Of a stretch of DNA of 11,279 nt, positions 1 through 6,239 are shown piece after piece. Source of the stretch: an uncultured Proteiniphilum sp. (lineage in GTDB: Bacteria; Bacteroidota; Bacteroidia; Bacteroidales; Dysgonomonadaceae); contig NZ_CALNAT010000092.1 in NCBI RefSeq assembly GCF_937873925.1, positions 1 to 11,279 of the forward strand, written 5' to 3'. The position numbers were made by a program, and so were the translations under genes. Every line of letters starts with the position of its first letter. Within the stretch, counting starts at the first letter, position 1. The notes below the pieces were generated by a model, which saw only the letters and a program-made list of their open reading frames with translations, searched no databases and was not told where the DNA came from.

Positions 1-912
1 AATGTGGTAAGAGGCGACAAAAACGGTTCCTACCGGGTAAAAGGTAGTTATCCGGAATACGATCTGATCGAAAAAAGCAAAATGCTCTATGGACGCTATA
101 TCAACGATATCGATATCACCGAAAAAAGAAAAATATGCGTCATCGGGGAACGGATCTATGAAGTGCTCTTCATGAAAGGAGAAGATCCTACCGGAAAACA
201 GATCCGTGTGAACGGCATCTATTTCCAGGTGGTAGGGGTAGCCCGCAGTTCTTCGGGTGTCAATATCGGGGGTGAAACAGCCGAAAGCGTTATCTTGCCG
301 TTCTCCACTATGCAGCAGGCTTTCAACCAGGGAAATATCATTCACTTGCTGGCAGTAACCGCCAAAGAGGGTGTACCGGTAAAAAAGGTGCAGGACCAGA
401 TCCAGGAGATACTCAAACAACAGCACCAGGTCTCACCCGACGACAAGGATGCGGTATGGAGCATGAATATTGAGGAACAATTCAAGATGTTCAACTACCT
501 GGGTATCGGCATCGCCGCCCTGATATGGATCGTGGGACTGGGCACGCTCTTCGCGGGCGCTATCGGTGTGAGCAATATCATGCTGGTCACCGTACGCGAG
601 CGCACCAAGGAGATCGGTATCCGCCGGGCTTTGGGAGCCACGCCGCGGAACATCATCGGGCAGATCCTAAGCGAAAGCGTGGTACTCACGGTACTGGCCG
701 GTCTACTCGGCATTGTGCTGGGAGTGGGATTGCTGCGGGCAGCCGGGATCGTGCTCAGCCAGAGTGACCAGTTCTTTAAAGACCCGCAGGTATCATTCGG
801 CATGGCCGTAGGTTCACTCTTCATCCTCATTATCATTGGCGCTATGGCAGGATACATACCCGCGCAACGGGCCATGATGATCAAACCGGTGGAGGCGATC
901 AGTGAGGAATGA
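1..912 (+). CDS. MacB/FtsX-type ABC transporter permease, 3' part
   Basis: This is the C-terminal part of an ABC transporter permease of the MacB/FtsX class. The frame is open at base 1, so the true start lies upstream; the GTG at 4 is probably internal. The first 150 or so visible residues form a periplasmic MacB_PCD-like region (GEDPTGKQIRVNGIYFQVVG is typical). A C-terminal FtsX domain follows, with membrane segments near residues 166-190, 222-248 and 265-285 counted from the GTG. The cytoplasmic loop ERTKEIGIRRALGATPRNI is the hallmark that couples to the ATPase. The protein would sit in the inner membrane and move substrate or do mechanical work with the adaptor and TolC-like protein encoded next. 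The substrate cannot be inferred. The ATPase is not in the window. The 133-bp gap to the adaptor gene carries a 10-bp direct repeat, gaataatgtg (919-928 and 974-983), and no obvious promoter. Confidence 0.92.
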   Translation, partial: NVVRGDKNGSYRVKGSYPEYDLIEKSKMLYGRYINDIDITEKRKICVIGERIYEVLFMKGEDPTGKQIRVNGIYFQVVGVARSSSGVNIGGETAESVILPFSTMQQAFNQGNIIHLLAVTAKEGVPVKKVQDQIQEILKQQHQVSPDDKDAVWSMNIEEQFKMFNYLGIGIAALIWIVGLGTLFAGAIGVSNIMLVTVRERTKEIGIRRALGATPRNIIGQILSESVVLTVLAGLLGIVLGVGLLRAAGIVLSQSDQFFKDPQVSFGMAVGSLFILIIIGAMAGYIPAQRAMMIKPVEAISEE

Positions 913-1045
913 TAATGAGAATAATGTGTCAAACAACGTTCAACGGAGCGAAGTGTAGTTAATATGCCAATGTGAATAATGTGGGAAGGTTGATTTGGCG
1001 ATTTTGAATTATGAAATTATGAAATCCGAAATATAAAATAATAAT

Positions 1046-2152
1046 ATGAAGAAAGTATTGAGAATTGCAGGATTGGCTCTGTTAGGGCTTCTGGTGATAT
1101 CTACCTTTGTATTTCTCTGGCAGAAATCGCGCCCGAAAACAGTGACTTACAAGATCGAAACGGCTGTCAAAGGCGATATCGAGAAACGAACCGTAGCTAC
1201 CGGGAAAGTGGAACCGCGCAACGAGATCCTTATCAAACCGCAGATGTCGGGCATCATCGCCGAAGTCTACAAAGAGGCGGGCGAGACCATACAGGCGGGA
1301 GACATCATCGCCAGGATCCAGGTCGTACCCGATATGGTGAACGAGAGCAGCGCCGAATCGCGCGTCGAAAGAGCCCGACTGGCTGCAGATCAAAGCCGGA
1401 TCAATTGGGAACGGGACCGGAAACTTTTTGAAAACGAAGTGATCTCAAGGGAGGAGTTCGAGAAAGTGGAATTGCAGTACAAGAACGATCAGGAAGAACT
1501 GCGCGCCGCCAACGACAACCTGAGCCTGGTACGCACCGGGATTACCAAGAGTTCGGCACAGACCAGTAACACATTAGTACGCTCCACGGTGAGCGGCACC
1601 ATCCTCGACGTGCCCGTCAAAGCAGGTAATTCGGTGATCCAGTCCAATAACTTCAACGACGGCACCACCATCGCATCGGTAGCCAACCTGGGCGATATGC
1701 TTTTCGTGGGCAAGATCGACGAAACGGAAGTGGGGAAACTCTCGGTGGAAATGCCCATGGAGATCACCATCGGCGCCATCCAGGACCTGAAGATCCCCGC
1801 ATCGCTGGAATACGTCTCTCCCAAAGGGGTGGAAGAGAGCGGCGCTATCCTCTTCGAAATGAAGGCCGCCCTGCAACTACCACCGGATCTGTTTATCCGG
1901 GCAGGTTACAGCGCCAATGCCGATATTATCCTGGATCAACGCAACGGCGTGGTGACCATTCCCGAGAGCTCGGTAGAGTTCAGTGGTGATTCTGCTTTTG
2001 TCTATACGGTGAAGACCGAAAAACCACAGGAGTTTGAACGGAAACATGTGAAAATCGGCCTGTCGGACGGGATCCGTATCGAAGTGACCGAAGGACTGAA
2101 GGAGAACGATAAGATCCGGGGTACGGAGATCATTGAGGAAAAGAAAAGCTAA
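1046..2152 (+). CDS. HlyD/MacA-type efflux periplasmic adaptor
   Basis: A 368-residue membrane-fusion (adaptor) protein that should bridge the upstream inner-membrane permease and the downstream TolC-like channel. A single N-terminal membrane anchor spans about residues 7-24. The first half of the lipoyl-like domain follows (VATGKVEPRNEILIKPQMSG, about 49-68, then KEAGETIQAGD). A charged alpha-helical hairpin lies at about 103-165. The second lipoyl half (VRSTVSGTILDVPVKAGN, about 178-195) leads into a beta-barrel (FVGKIDETEVGKL) and a membrane-proximal domain. Length and order fit MacA-like RND/ABC adaptors. The ATG at 1046 is chosen because the anchor begins immediately after it and the upstream sequence is AT-rich intergenic. 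The stop is 28 bp before the likely start of the TolC-like gene, so the two are probably cotranscribed. Confidence 0.93.
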   Translation: MKKVLRIAGLALLGLLVISTFVFLWQKSRPKTVTYKIETAVKGDIEKRTVATGKVEPRNEILIKPQMSGIIAEVYKEAGETIQAGDIIARIQVVPDMVNESSAESRVERARLAADQSRINWERDRKLFENEVISREEFEKVELQYKNDQEELRAANDNLSLVRTGITKSSAQTSNTLVRSTVSGTILDVPVKAGNSVIQSNNFNDGTTIASVANLGDMLFVGKIDETEVGKLSVEMPMEITIGAIQDLKIPASLEYVSPKGVEESGAILFEMKAALQLPPDLFIRAGYSANADIILDQRNGVVTIPESSVEFSGDSAFVYTVKTEKPQEFERKHVKIGLSDGIRIEVTEGLKENDKIRGTEIIEEKKS

Positions 2153-2180
2153 CGTTTTCGTTTTAATTTATCGAACCATT

Positions 2181-3491
2181 ATGCATATCAGAACTATTAT
2201 CATCGCCCTGTTCGTAAGCGGCTCCCTGCTCCCGGCAGCGGCACAGCAAAAATATACGCTGTTGGAGTGCATCGATATCGCGTTGGAAAACAACCGTAAT
2301 ATCAAACAGCAGGAACTCGGCAGGCAGCAACGGGAGATCTCCTACAGCCAGGCGCGTGCCGACCTGTTGCCCAACCTGAACGCGTCGGCGGGGCAGAACT
2401 TCGTATTCGGCCGCTCCATCGGCCTCGATAACGTTTACGAGAACACCAACTCATCGCAGACCAGTTTCGGTCTCGGGGCCGACATCACCCTTTTTGACGG
2501 CCTGCGGATGAAGCACAATATCGACGCGCGCAAGGCCGATATGCAGGCGTCGGAAGCCGACCTGGAGAAAATGCGCGACGATATCGTCATGAGTGTATCC
2601 ACCGCCTTCCTGCAGGCATTGCTCAACCAGGAACTGCTGCGGATCGCCGAAAACCAGATCGAGACCACCCAGGCCAACCTGCAACGGCGCAGTGAATTAG
2701 TAAAAAGCGGCAAGATGGCGCAGGGCGAACTCTATGAATTAGAGGCGCAATTAGCCAGGGAAGAACTGAACCGTGTACAGGCAGAGAGCAACCACAAACT
2801 GGCATTACTCGATCTCGCCCAATTCATGGAATTGGAGGAATTCAACAATTTCGATATTACAGCGCCCCCCGCTGAAACGCTGATCGACGAAGCCACACTT
2901 TTGCAGTCGGAAGCGGTATACGAAAGTGCACTGGTGAATCGTCCGGAGATACGAGGCATGCACTACCGGCTGGAAAGCAGTGAGAAAGAACTGTTGATGG
3001 CAAAAGCACAATATTACCCCTCCCTCTCGTTCGGAGTGAATATGGGAACCGGTTACTACAGGATGAGCGGCAGGGATAACACCTCTTTCAGTTCGCAATT
3101 GCGTAACAACATGAGTAATTCGCTCGGTTTCAGCCTCCACATTCCCATCTTCAACAGGTTCCAGGTCAGGAACAGTGTCCATAGTGCTGAACTCGCCATA
3201 GCCAACACACAACTCGAGATGGACAAGACTAAAGTCGAACTGCGTAAACGGATCGAACAGGCCTATTACAACGCCACAGGCGCCAAAAGCCGCTGGGATG
3301 CCGCCCAGAAATCGATTGCGGCCAGCCGTGAAGCCTATCGTTTCGCGGAAGAGAAATATGAGAGTGGCCGTGCCAATTCCTATGAACTGTTCCTCGCCAA
3401 AAACAACCTCACACAAGTGCTGGGAGAAGAGGCGCAGGCCAAATACGAATACGCATTCCGTCTGAAGATCCTTGAATTGTTAAAAGATTAA
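2181..3491 (+). CDS. TolC-family outer-membrane efflux protein
   Basis: An outer-membrane factor of the TolC/OEP family that gives the export system its outer-membrane exit duct. From the ATG at 2181 the protein is 436 residues. It starts with a signal peptide (MHIRTIIIALFVSGSLLPAAA, cleavage near AAAQ), followed by the typical entry KYTLLECIDIALENN. Two OEP repeats are visible: long alpha-helical stretches rich in Q, E, A and R, with barrel-strand segments at about 70-105 (QNFVFGRSIGLDN, ITLFDGLR) and again mid-protein (YPSLSFGVNMGTGYYRMSG, then FSLHIPIFNRFQVRN). The frame stays open back to a TTG at 2133, but that start would overlap the adaptor gene and put charged residues before the signal peptide, so 2181 is preferred. 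Together with the preceding permease and adaptor it makes a tripartite envelope-spanning exporter. Confidence 0.94.
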   Translation: MHIRTIIIALFVSGSLLPAAAQQKYTLLECIDIALENNRNIKQQELGRQQREISYSQARADLLPNLNASAGQNFVFGRSIGLDNVYENTNSSQTSFGLGADITLFDGLRMKHNIDARKADMQASEADLEKMRDDIVMSVSTAFLQALLNQELLRIAENQIETTQANLQRRSELVKSGKMAQGELYELEAQLAREELNRVQAESNHKLALLDLAQFMELEEFNNFDITAPPAETLIDEATLLQSEAVYESALVNRPEIRGMHYRLESSEKELLMAKAQYYPSLSFGVNMGTGYYRMSGRDNTSFSSQLRNNMSNSLGFSLHIPIFNRFQVRNSVHSAELAIANTQLEMDKTKVELRKRIEQAYYNATGAKSRWDAAQKSIAASREAYRFAEEKYESGRANSYELFLAKNNLTQVLGEEAQAKYEYAFRLKILELLKD

Positions 3492-3583
3492 TTTTCCGTA
3501 ATCATTTAATTGATTTGATGATCTAATGATTGAATGAGGTGATTATTAATTTTTAATTTGTCTTGACTCTTGGTTCTTGCATC

Positions 3584-3618
3584 TTTACTCTTTACTCTTT
3601 ACTCTTTACTCTTTACTC
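3584..3618. repeat. Heptamer tandem repeat, tttactc x5
   Basis: Five perfect back-to-back copies of tttactc end 15 bp before the ATG of the GIN-domain gene. They sit in the 142-bp gap between the TolC-like gene and that gene, just after an AT-rich run of gatttgatga-type words (3510-3550). Such a simple repeat can change length by slippage. Its position would place it in the promoter or leader, so copy number could alter expression. That role is inference. Confidence 0.9.
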
Positions 3619-3633
3619 TAAATAAAAAATCGT

Positions 3634-4350
3634 ATGAAAATTTCAGCTACATTAATCCTCATCGCAGTGTTTTTCACAGCCTGCGGCCCCGGAGGCGCCC
3701 AATCGCGCCAGGCTGCGGATCAATTTGAAGTGACCGAATTTACGGCCATCGAGTCATCGGTGGTAGCCAACATTCATATCAAACAATCCCCCACTGTCAG
3801 CGTGACTGCCGAAGGGAGCGAAGAACTGCTCAACATCCTCGACGTGCGGATGGAGAACGACAAACTGATCCTTACAATGGAAGACCGTCTCCTGAAAAAG
3901 CACAAAGGCCGTGCTGACAAGTTGCTTATTTCCATCTCCACCCCTACCCTTACCAGGCTCGATTTCGACGGCGTAGGGAATATCGAGATCGACGGTGCAT
4001 TCACCACCCCCGAACTGATTATCGATTCAGAGGGAGTAGGCAATCTCAGTGCGGAGAGGCTCGATGCCGGTTCCATTTACATTTCTTCCGAAGGAGTGGG
4101 CAATACCACTTTGGGCGGCAAGGCCGACAAGGTAGAGATAAAGTCGCAAGGCGTCGGGAACGTGAATACTACGAAGCTCACGGCACGAAGCGCTGTCGTC
4201 ACCTCACAGGGAGTCGGCAATGTAAGCTGTCACGCATCGGAGTATCTCAAAGTACGTTCCGAAGGTATCGGCAATGTGACCTATTATGGGAACCCGGTGG
4301 ACAAAGAACTCTCCAAAGAGGGCTTAGGAAGAATAAAAGCAGGGAATTAA
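3634..4350 (+). CDS. GIN-domain (DUF2807) lipoprotein
   Basis: A 238-residue lipoprotein with the Bacteroidota head-GIN (DUF2807) fold. The N-terminus is a type II signal peptide with a lipobox ending FTAC (Cys17), so the protein should be lipid-anchored in the envelope. The rest is a right-handed parallel beta-helix-like repeat: G-V/I-G-N turns recur with GN at residues 115-116, 136-137, 156-157, 175-176, 195-196 and 213-214, a spacing of about 18-21 residues. The family was named after this motif. Its biochemical function is not established; adhesion or surface scaffolding are guesses. It follows the exporter genes on the same strand after 142 bp, so cotranscription is possible but uncertain. 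The ATG at 3634 gives a complete signal peptide directly and no upstream alternative is in frame nearby. A strong terminator follows. Confidence 0.93.
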   Translation: MKISATLILIAVFFTACGPGGAQSRQAADQFEVTEFTAIESSVVANIHIKQSPTVSVTAEGSEELLNILDVRMENDKLILTMEDRLLKKHKGRADKLLISISTPTLTRLDFDGVGNIEIDGAFTTPELIIDSEGVGNLSAERLDAGSIYISSEGVGNTTLGGKADKVEIKSQGVGNVNTTKLTARSAVVTSQGVGNVSCHASEYLKVRSEGIGNVTYYGNPVDKELSKEGLGRIKAGN

Positions 4351-4360
4351 CTCCCTGCTT
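4337..4360 (+). other. Hairpin spanning the GIN gene stop codon
   Basis: A perfect 9-bp inverted repeat (aagcaggga / tccctgctt) with a 6-base loop contains the TAA stop of the GIN-domain gene. No T-run follows, so it is not a classical terminator by itself. It may protect the 3' end of the mRNA or act with the terminator 40 bp downstream. Confidence 0.6.
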
Positions 4361-4401
4361 ACTCAATAAATACTCTACTTCTAATTACAAAAAATTCCGG
4401 G

Positions 4402-4437
4402 AACGGGGGCTTGCGAAAGTCCCCGTTTTTTATTTTT
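4402..4437 (+). terminator. Rho-independent terminator after the GIN gene
   Basis: An 11-bp stem (aacgggggctt / aagtccccgtt, one G-U pair) is closed by a GCGA tetraloop of the GNRA type. The stem runs straight into six Ts (4426-4431), then A and five more Ts. This is a textbook intrinsic terminator for the exporter/GIN genes. It also marks the border to the AT-rich mosaic region and lies directly next to the stop of a - strand gene remnant, so it could serve both directions. Confidence 0.9.
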
Positions 4438-4571
4438 CTACTTTATTGATAATTGATATCCACTACCATAAATAGATTTTATTTTTATGTAAGGAAAGTC
4501 CTTTAAAACCTTTTTTATATGAGAAATGGATGTATCTAATGTATTATTTCTTTGAAAATCATCATCATGAA
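4438..4571 (-). pseudogene. 3' fragment of an OmpR-type winged-helix regulator
   Basis: On the - strand, codons from about 4569 down to the TAG at 4440-4438 read as the end of a Trans_reg_C (OmpR/PhoB) winged helix. They comprise an acidic HDDDFQRN, the recognition helix NTLDTSISHIKKVLK, then the C-terminal hairpin IKIKSIYGSGYQL and a short tail to the stop. This matches the family pattern of DVHISRLRKKL followed by a GxGYxL hairpin. About 43 residues survive; the receiver or upstream part is missing, because at 4572 the sequence switches abruptly to a propeller lipoprotein remnant in the opposite orientation. It is therefore a truncated gene, possibly once the regulator of the propeller genes. 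The family call rests on motif reading only. Confidence 0.68.
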
Positions 4572-5317
4572 TAAGAAAGATCAACAGAAGGGGTCAAGGC
4601 GCCGAATCAGATTCTCCCTGTCATAAATTGTGTATATATAGATATTGAGGACCCTCTCCATGTGCAAGAGCTCGTTTGAAATTACCCGATAGGTCATACA
4701 CGACCTTATCATGCCATTATATCGAAACAGGATGGAAGTATTACCCGGAATATTCCAATTCCTTATGATGTAATTAAAACACCGATGGTACGAGTGGAAG
4801 GCGAAGCGGTAGGAGTGGTTTTCGCCTCTGTACCCTCAATAATTCCGTATCGTGCCAATTGGCTACTTGTTGAAGCATCATCCGATACAATATACAACTA
4901 TCTCTCCAAAGAGATAAATTGATTCCGTTCCTTGTAAAAACCCCCTCCTCCACTGATCCTGAAACATTTCTTACCATGGGAACACTTACCGACCGCTTTT
5001 ATTTCATGCAAACCTTGGAAATGGTGTTTGACCCTGCGGCAGAAAGAGGATTTCCAACAACTGACTTAATGTACGACAAGCAGGAAAATGCACTATTCAG
5101 GGCTACCGTATTCAATGGAGATTATCTGAAAAAACAAAAAGTGGATATGATCTCGAATCCAGTAAATGGTGAAATTGCTGCCTTCCAAACTTTAGCAGCC
5201 AGCCAGCTTGTTGAAGCATATGAAAATAACGAATTGAAAGGCAAACTGAAAGAAATTGTTGTGGAACTGGATGAAGATTCCAACCCCGTGATCATGCTGA
5301 CAAAATATAAGAGATAA
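4572..5317 (+). pseudogene. Rearranged 6-bladed propeller lipoprotein pseudogene (copy of propeller A)
   Basis: A broken paralogue of the intact propeller gene at 8793-9956. Three blocks align. Bases 4572-4606 match 9088-9122 at 32 of 35 positions, and all three differences are synonymous (RKINRRGQGAE). Bases 4602-4704 match 9204-9304 on the opposite strand, reading VVYDLSGNFKRALAH against FVYDLSGNFKRSFAH, so this part is inverted. Bases 4707-5317 match 9357-9956 forward. About 81 and 52 bases of the intact gene are missing at the two sides of the inversion. An extra T near 4625-4627 shifts frame inside the inverted block. A missing C near 4905 (ctccaaag against a ccccaaaag-like ancestor) shifts frame before a premature TGA at 4919-4921. 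The last 132 codons are still open and end with VIMLTKYKR. No start codon, signal peptide or first quarter remains. Confidence 0.88.
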
Positions 5318-5344
5318 AATAAAGTGCACCCGGATCGTATAACA

Positions 5345-5394
5345 CAGATATGCTCCAGTTCGGTTATGTAACACTTAATGACGACCTTGCTTAA
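5345..5394 (+). pseudogene. Residual 3' end of a propeller B gene (copy 1)
   Basis: Bases 5350-5394 read MLQFGYVTLNDDLA and stop, matching the C-terminus MIQFGYLALNDDLVD of the intact propeller B gene at 9978-10991. The nucleotide match continues into the trailer (gacct after the stop). The rest of the gene, roughly 950 bp, is absent: only about 30 bp separate this tail from the end of the propeller A pseudogene. The order A-B is therefore preserved, with B almost fully deleted. Confidence 0.82.
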
Positions 5395-5497
5395 TTGACC
5401 TATACCGCCCTCTGAGGAAATATTCTTTCTAAGTGAATATCTGAAATTGTTTATATAAGAAAATAAAATTGAAACAAAATATTCCCCTTAAATAGCC

Positions 5498-5533
5498 ATA
5501 AGTACAAAAATAAGTGCTTATATTTGTACTTAT
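5498..5533 (+). promoter_or_regulatory. yefM-yoeB promoter with palindromic operator
   Basis: A perfect 11-bp inverted repeat, ATAAGTACAAA (5498-5508) and TTTGTACTTAT (5523-5533), flanks a central near-palindrome TAAGTGCTTA (5511-5520). A Bacteroidota -7 box of the TAnnTTTG type, TATATTTG, lies at 5519-5526 inside the right arm, 21 bp before the yefM ATG. YefM-YoeB of E. coli represses its own operon through palindromes with a GTAC core, so autoregulation here is a reasonable inference. No clear -33 TTTG was seen. Confidence 0.7.
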
Positions 5534-5547
5534 AAGCTAAATGAGAT

Positions 5548-5808
5548 ATGAGAACGGTAAATTATTCAGAACTAAGAAAGAACCTCAAAACTTACCTCGA
5601 CGCAGTTATTAACGACAGTGAACCTTTGTTAGTACACCGTTCAGGTAACGAAAGTGTAGTAGTCATTTCATTGGATGAGTACAATTCAATAAAGGAGACT
5701 GAATATATAATGAAGTCTCCGGCCATGATGGAAATCATCAGAAAAGGTGAAGATGAAATCAAAAGAGGCGGTGGAGAAAAAGCGGATATGGATGACTTAT
5801 GGAAATAA
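5548..5808 (+). CDS. yefM: YefM-family (Phd/YefM) antitoxin
   Basis: An 86-residue antitoxin of the Phd/YefM family. The N-terminal part (MRTVNYSELRKNLKTYLDAV, then LVHRSGNESVVVISLDEYNS) is the dimeric DNA-binding domain. It contains the family's typical R-x-N/S-x-S-E-L-R entry and the VVVISLDEY strand. The C-terminal part (about 55-86, charged, ending DMDDLWK) is the disordered tail that wraps the toxin. It should neutralise YoeB and repress its own promoter, which has a matching palindrome just upstream. Its stop overlaps the yoeB start by 10 bp, the usual translational coupling. The first nine codons and the upstream promoter region recur near 11112, where the gene is cut off. Confidence 0.95.
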   Translation: MRTVNYSELRKNLKTYLDAVINDSEPLLVHRSGNESVVVISLDEYNSIKETEYIMKSPAMMEIIRKGEDEIKRGGGEKADMDDLWK

Positions 5809-6071
5809 TTTTGCTTGAACAAGCACGGAAAGATATTGCATACTGGAAGAAAACAGGCAACAAAACTGTGATGAATAAAATCTCAGCTTTGCTGCGCGAT
5901 ATTGCAGAGCATCCATATACGGGGATTGGAAAGCCTGAGCCGTTAAAATACGAACTTTCGGGGAAATGGTCCAGACGCATTAACTCCGAACACCGTATTA
6001 TTTACTCTGTCCATGAAAATACTACATTCGTTTATATCTTTTCCATGAGATACCACTATCCGGGTATTTAG
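5799..6071 (+). CDS. yoeB: YoeB-family ribosome-dependent mRNA endonuclease toxin
   Basis: A 90-residue toxin of the YoeB/RelE fold. When free it would bind the ribosomal A site and cleave mRNA at the codon being read. Residues corresponding to the E. coli catalytic set are present: Glu47 (KPEPLKYELSGKWSRRI), Arg66 (INSEHRIIY), and His86-Tyr87 in the terminal RYHY. The toxin is therefore probably active and needs the overlapping yefM antitoxin. E. coli YoeB ends at RYHY, whereas this protein carries three more residues, PGI. Those extra codons lie at the beginning of a stretch homologous to the end of the propeller B gene, so the reading frame seems to have run into foreign sequence before meeting its TAG. 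Confidence 0.95.
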   Translation: MEIILLEQARKDIAYWKKTGNKTVMNKISALLRDIAEHPYTGIGKPEPLKYELSGKWSRRINSEHRIIYSVHENTTFVYIFSMRYHYPGI

Positions 6072-6112
6072 CCCTTAGTAACGACCTGATTAATCATCGT
6101 GACAAAGCATAA
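6059..6112 (+). pseudogene. Residual 3' end of a propeller B gene (copy 3)
   Basis: Starting inside the last codons of yoeB, in another frame, bases 6062-6112 read GYLALSNDLINHRDKA and stop. This matches GYLALNDDLVD at the end of intact propeller B. At nucleotide level, cgggtatttagc is identical in both and the block through gacct agrees at 23 of 27 bases. With the tail at 5345-5394 it brackets the TA pair as a pair of diverged direct repeats. The match is short, so the call is made mainly because the same tail also adjoins yefM sequence at two other places in the window. Confidence 0.6.
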
Positions 6113-6155
6113 GAAATAAAATAACTACTGTTTGTGAACAAATATGTTGACAAAT

Positions 6156-6237
6156 TATTATATTTGCATAATATTGACTACGCCTCAGCAATGTTCAAGC
6201 AAGCTTGACACTGCTCACGGCTTGTATTATATTTGCA
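6156..6237 (+). promoter_or_regulatory. Twin promoter boxes around a hairpin upstream of the HTH gene
   Basis: The 13-mer tattatatttgca occurs twice, at 6156-6168 and 6225-6237. Each copy contains a TATATTTG box of the Bacteroidota -7 type (6159-6166 and 6228-6235). Between them lies an imperfect inverted repeat (6182-6221): GCC..AGCAaTG..TCAAGC, then AA, then GCTTGA.CACTGCT..GGC. The second box is so close to the ATG at 6240 that its transcript would be nearly leaderless. The first would give a leader of about 70 bases containing the hairpin. The repeat is a good candidate operator for the HTH protein it precedes. Confidence 0.5.
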
Positions 6238-6239
6238 AT

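Noticed and set aside
495..932. Long - strand open frame opposite the permease gene
   Set aside because: It is the antisense shadow of the FtsX domain; the + strand has clear family motifs.
2133..2180. Extended N-terminus of the TolC-like protein from a TTG
   Set aside because: It overlaps the adaptor gene and would place 16 mostly basic and hydrophobic residues before a complete signal peptide; the ATG at 2181 fits better.
2805..3416. 203-codon - strand open frame opposite the TolC-like gene
   Set aside because: Antisense shadow of a GC-richer coding region, with no recognisable domain or leader.
3584..3618. CRISPR-like array
   Set aside because: The units are 7 bp and contiguous with no spacers; this is a simple tandem repeat.
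4919..5317. Open frame of 132 codons starting with TTG
   Set aside because: It is the in-frame 3' part of the propeller A pseudogene after a one-base deletion, without signal peptide or start signals, so it is not listed as a separate gene.
5192..5374. 60-codon - strand open frame over the end of the propeller pseudogene
   Set aside because: Antisense to residual coding sequence; no motif and no upstream signals.
6144..6239. Extended N-terminus of the HTH protein from an ATG at 6144
   Set aside because: It lies upstream of the promoter boxes and runs through the hairpin; the encoded residues look like non-coding sequence.
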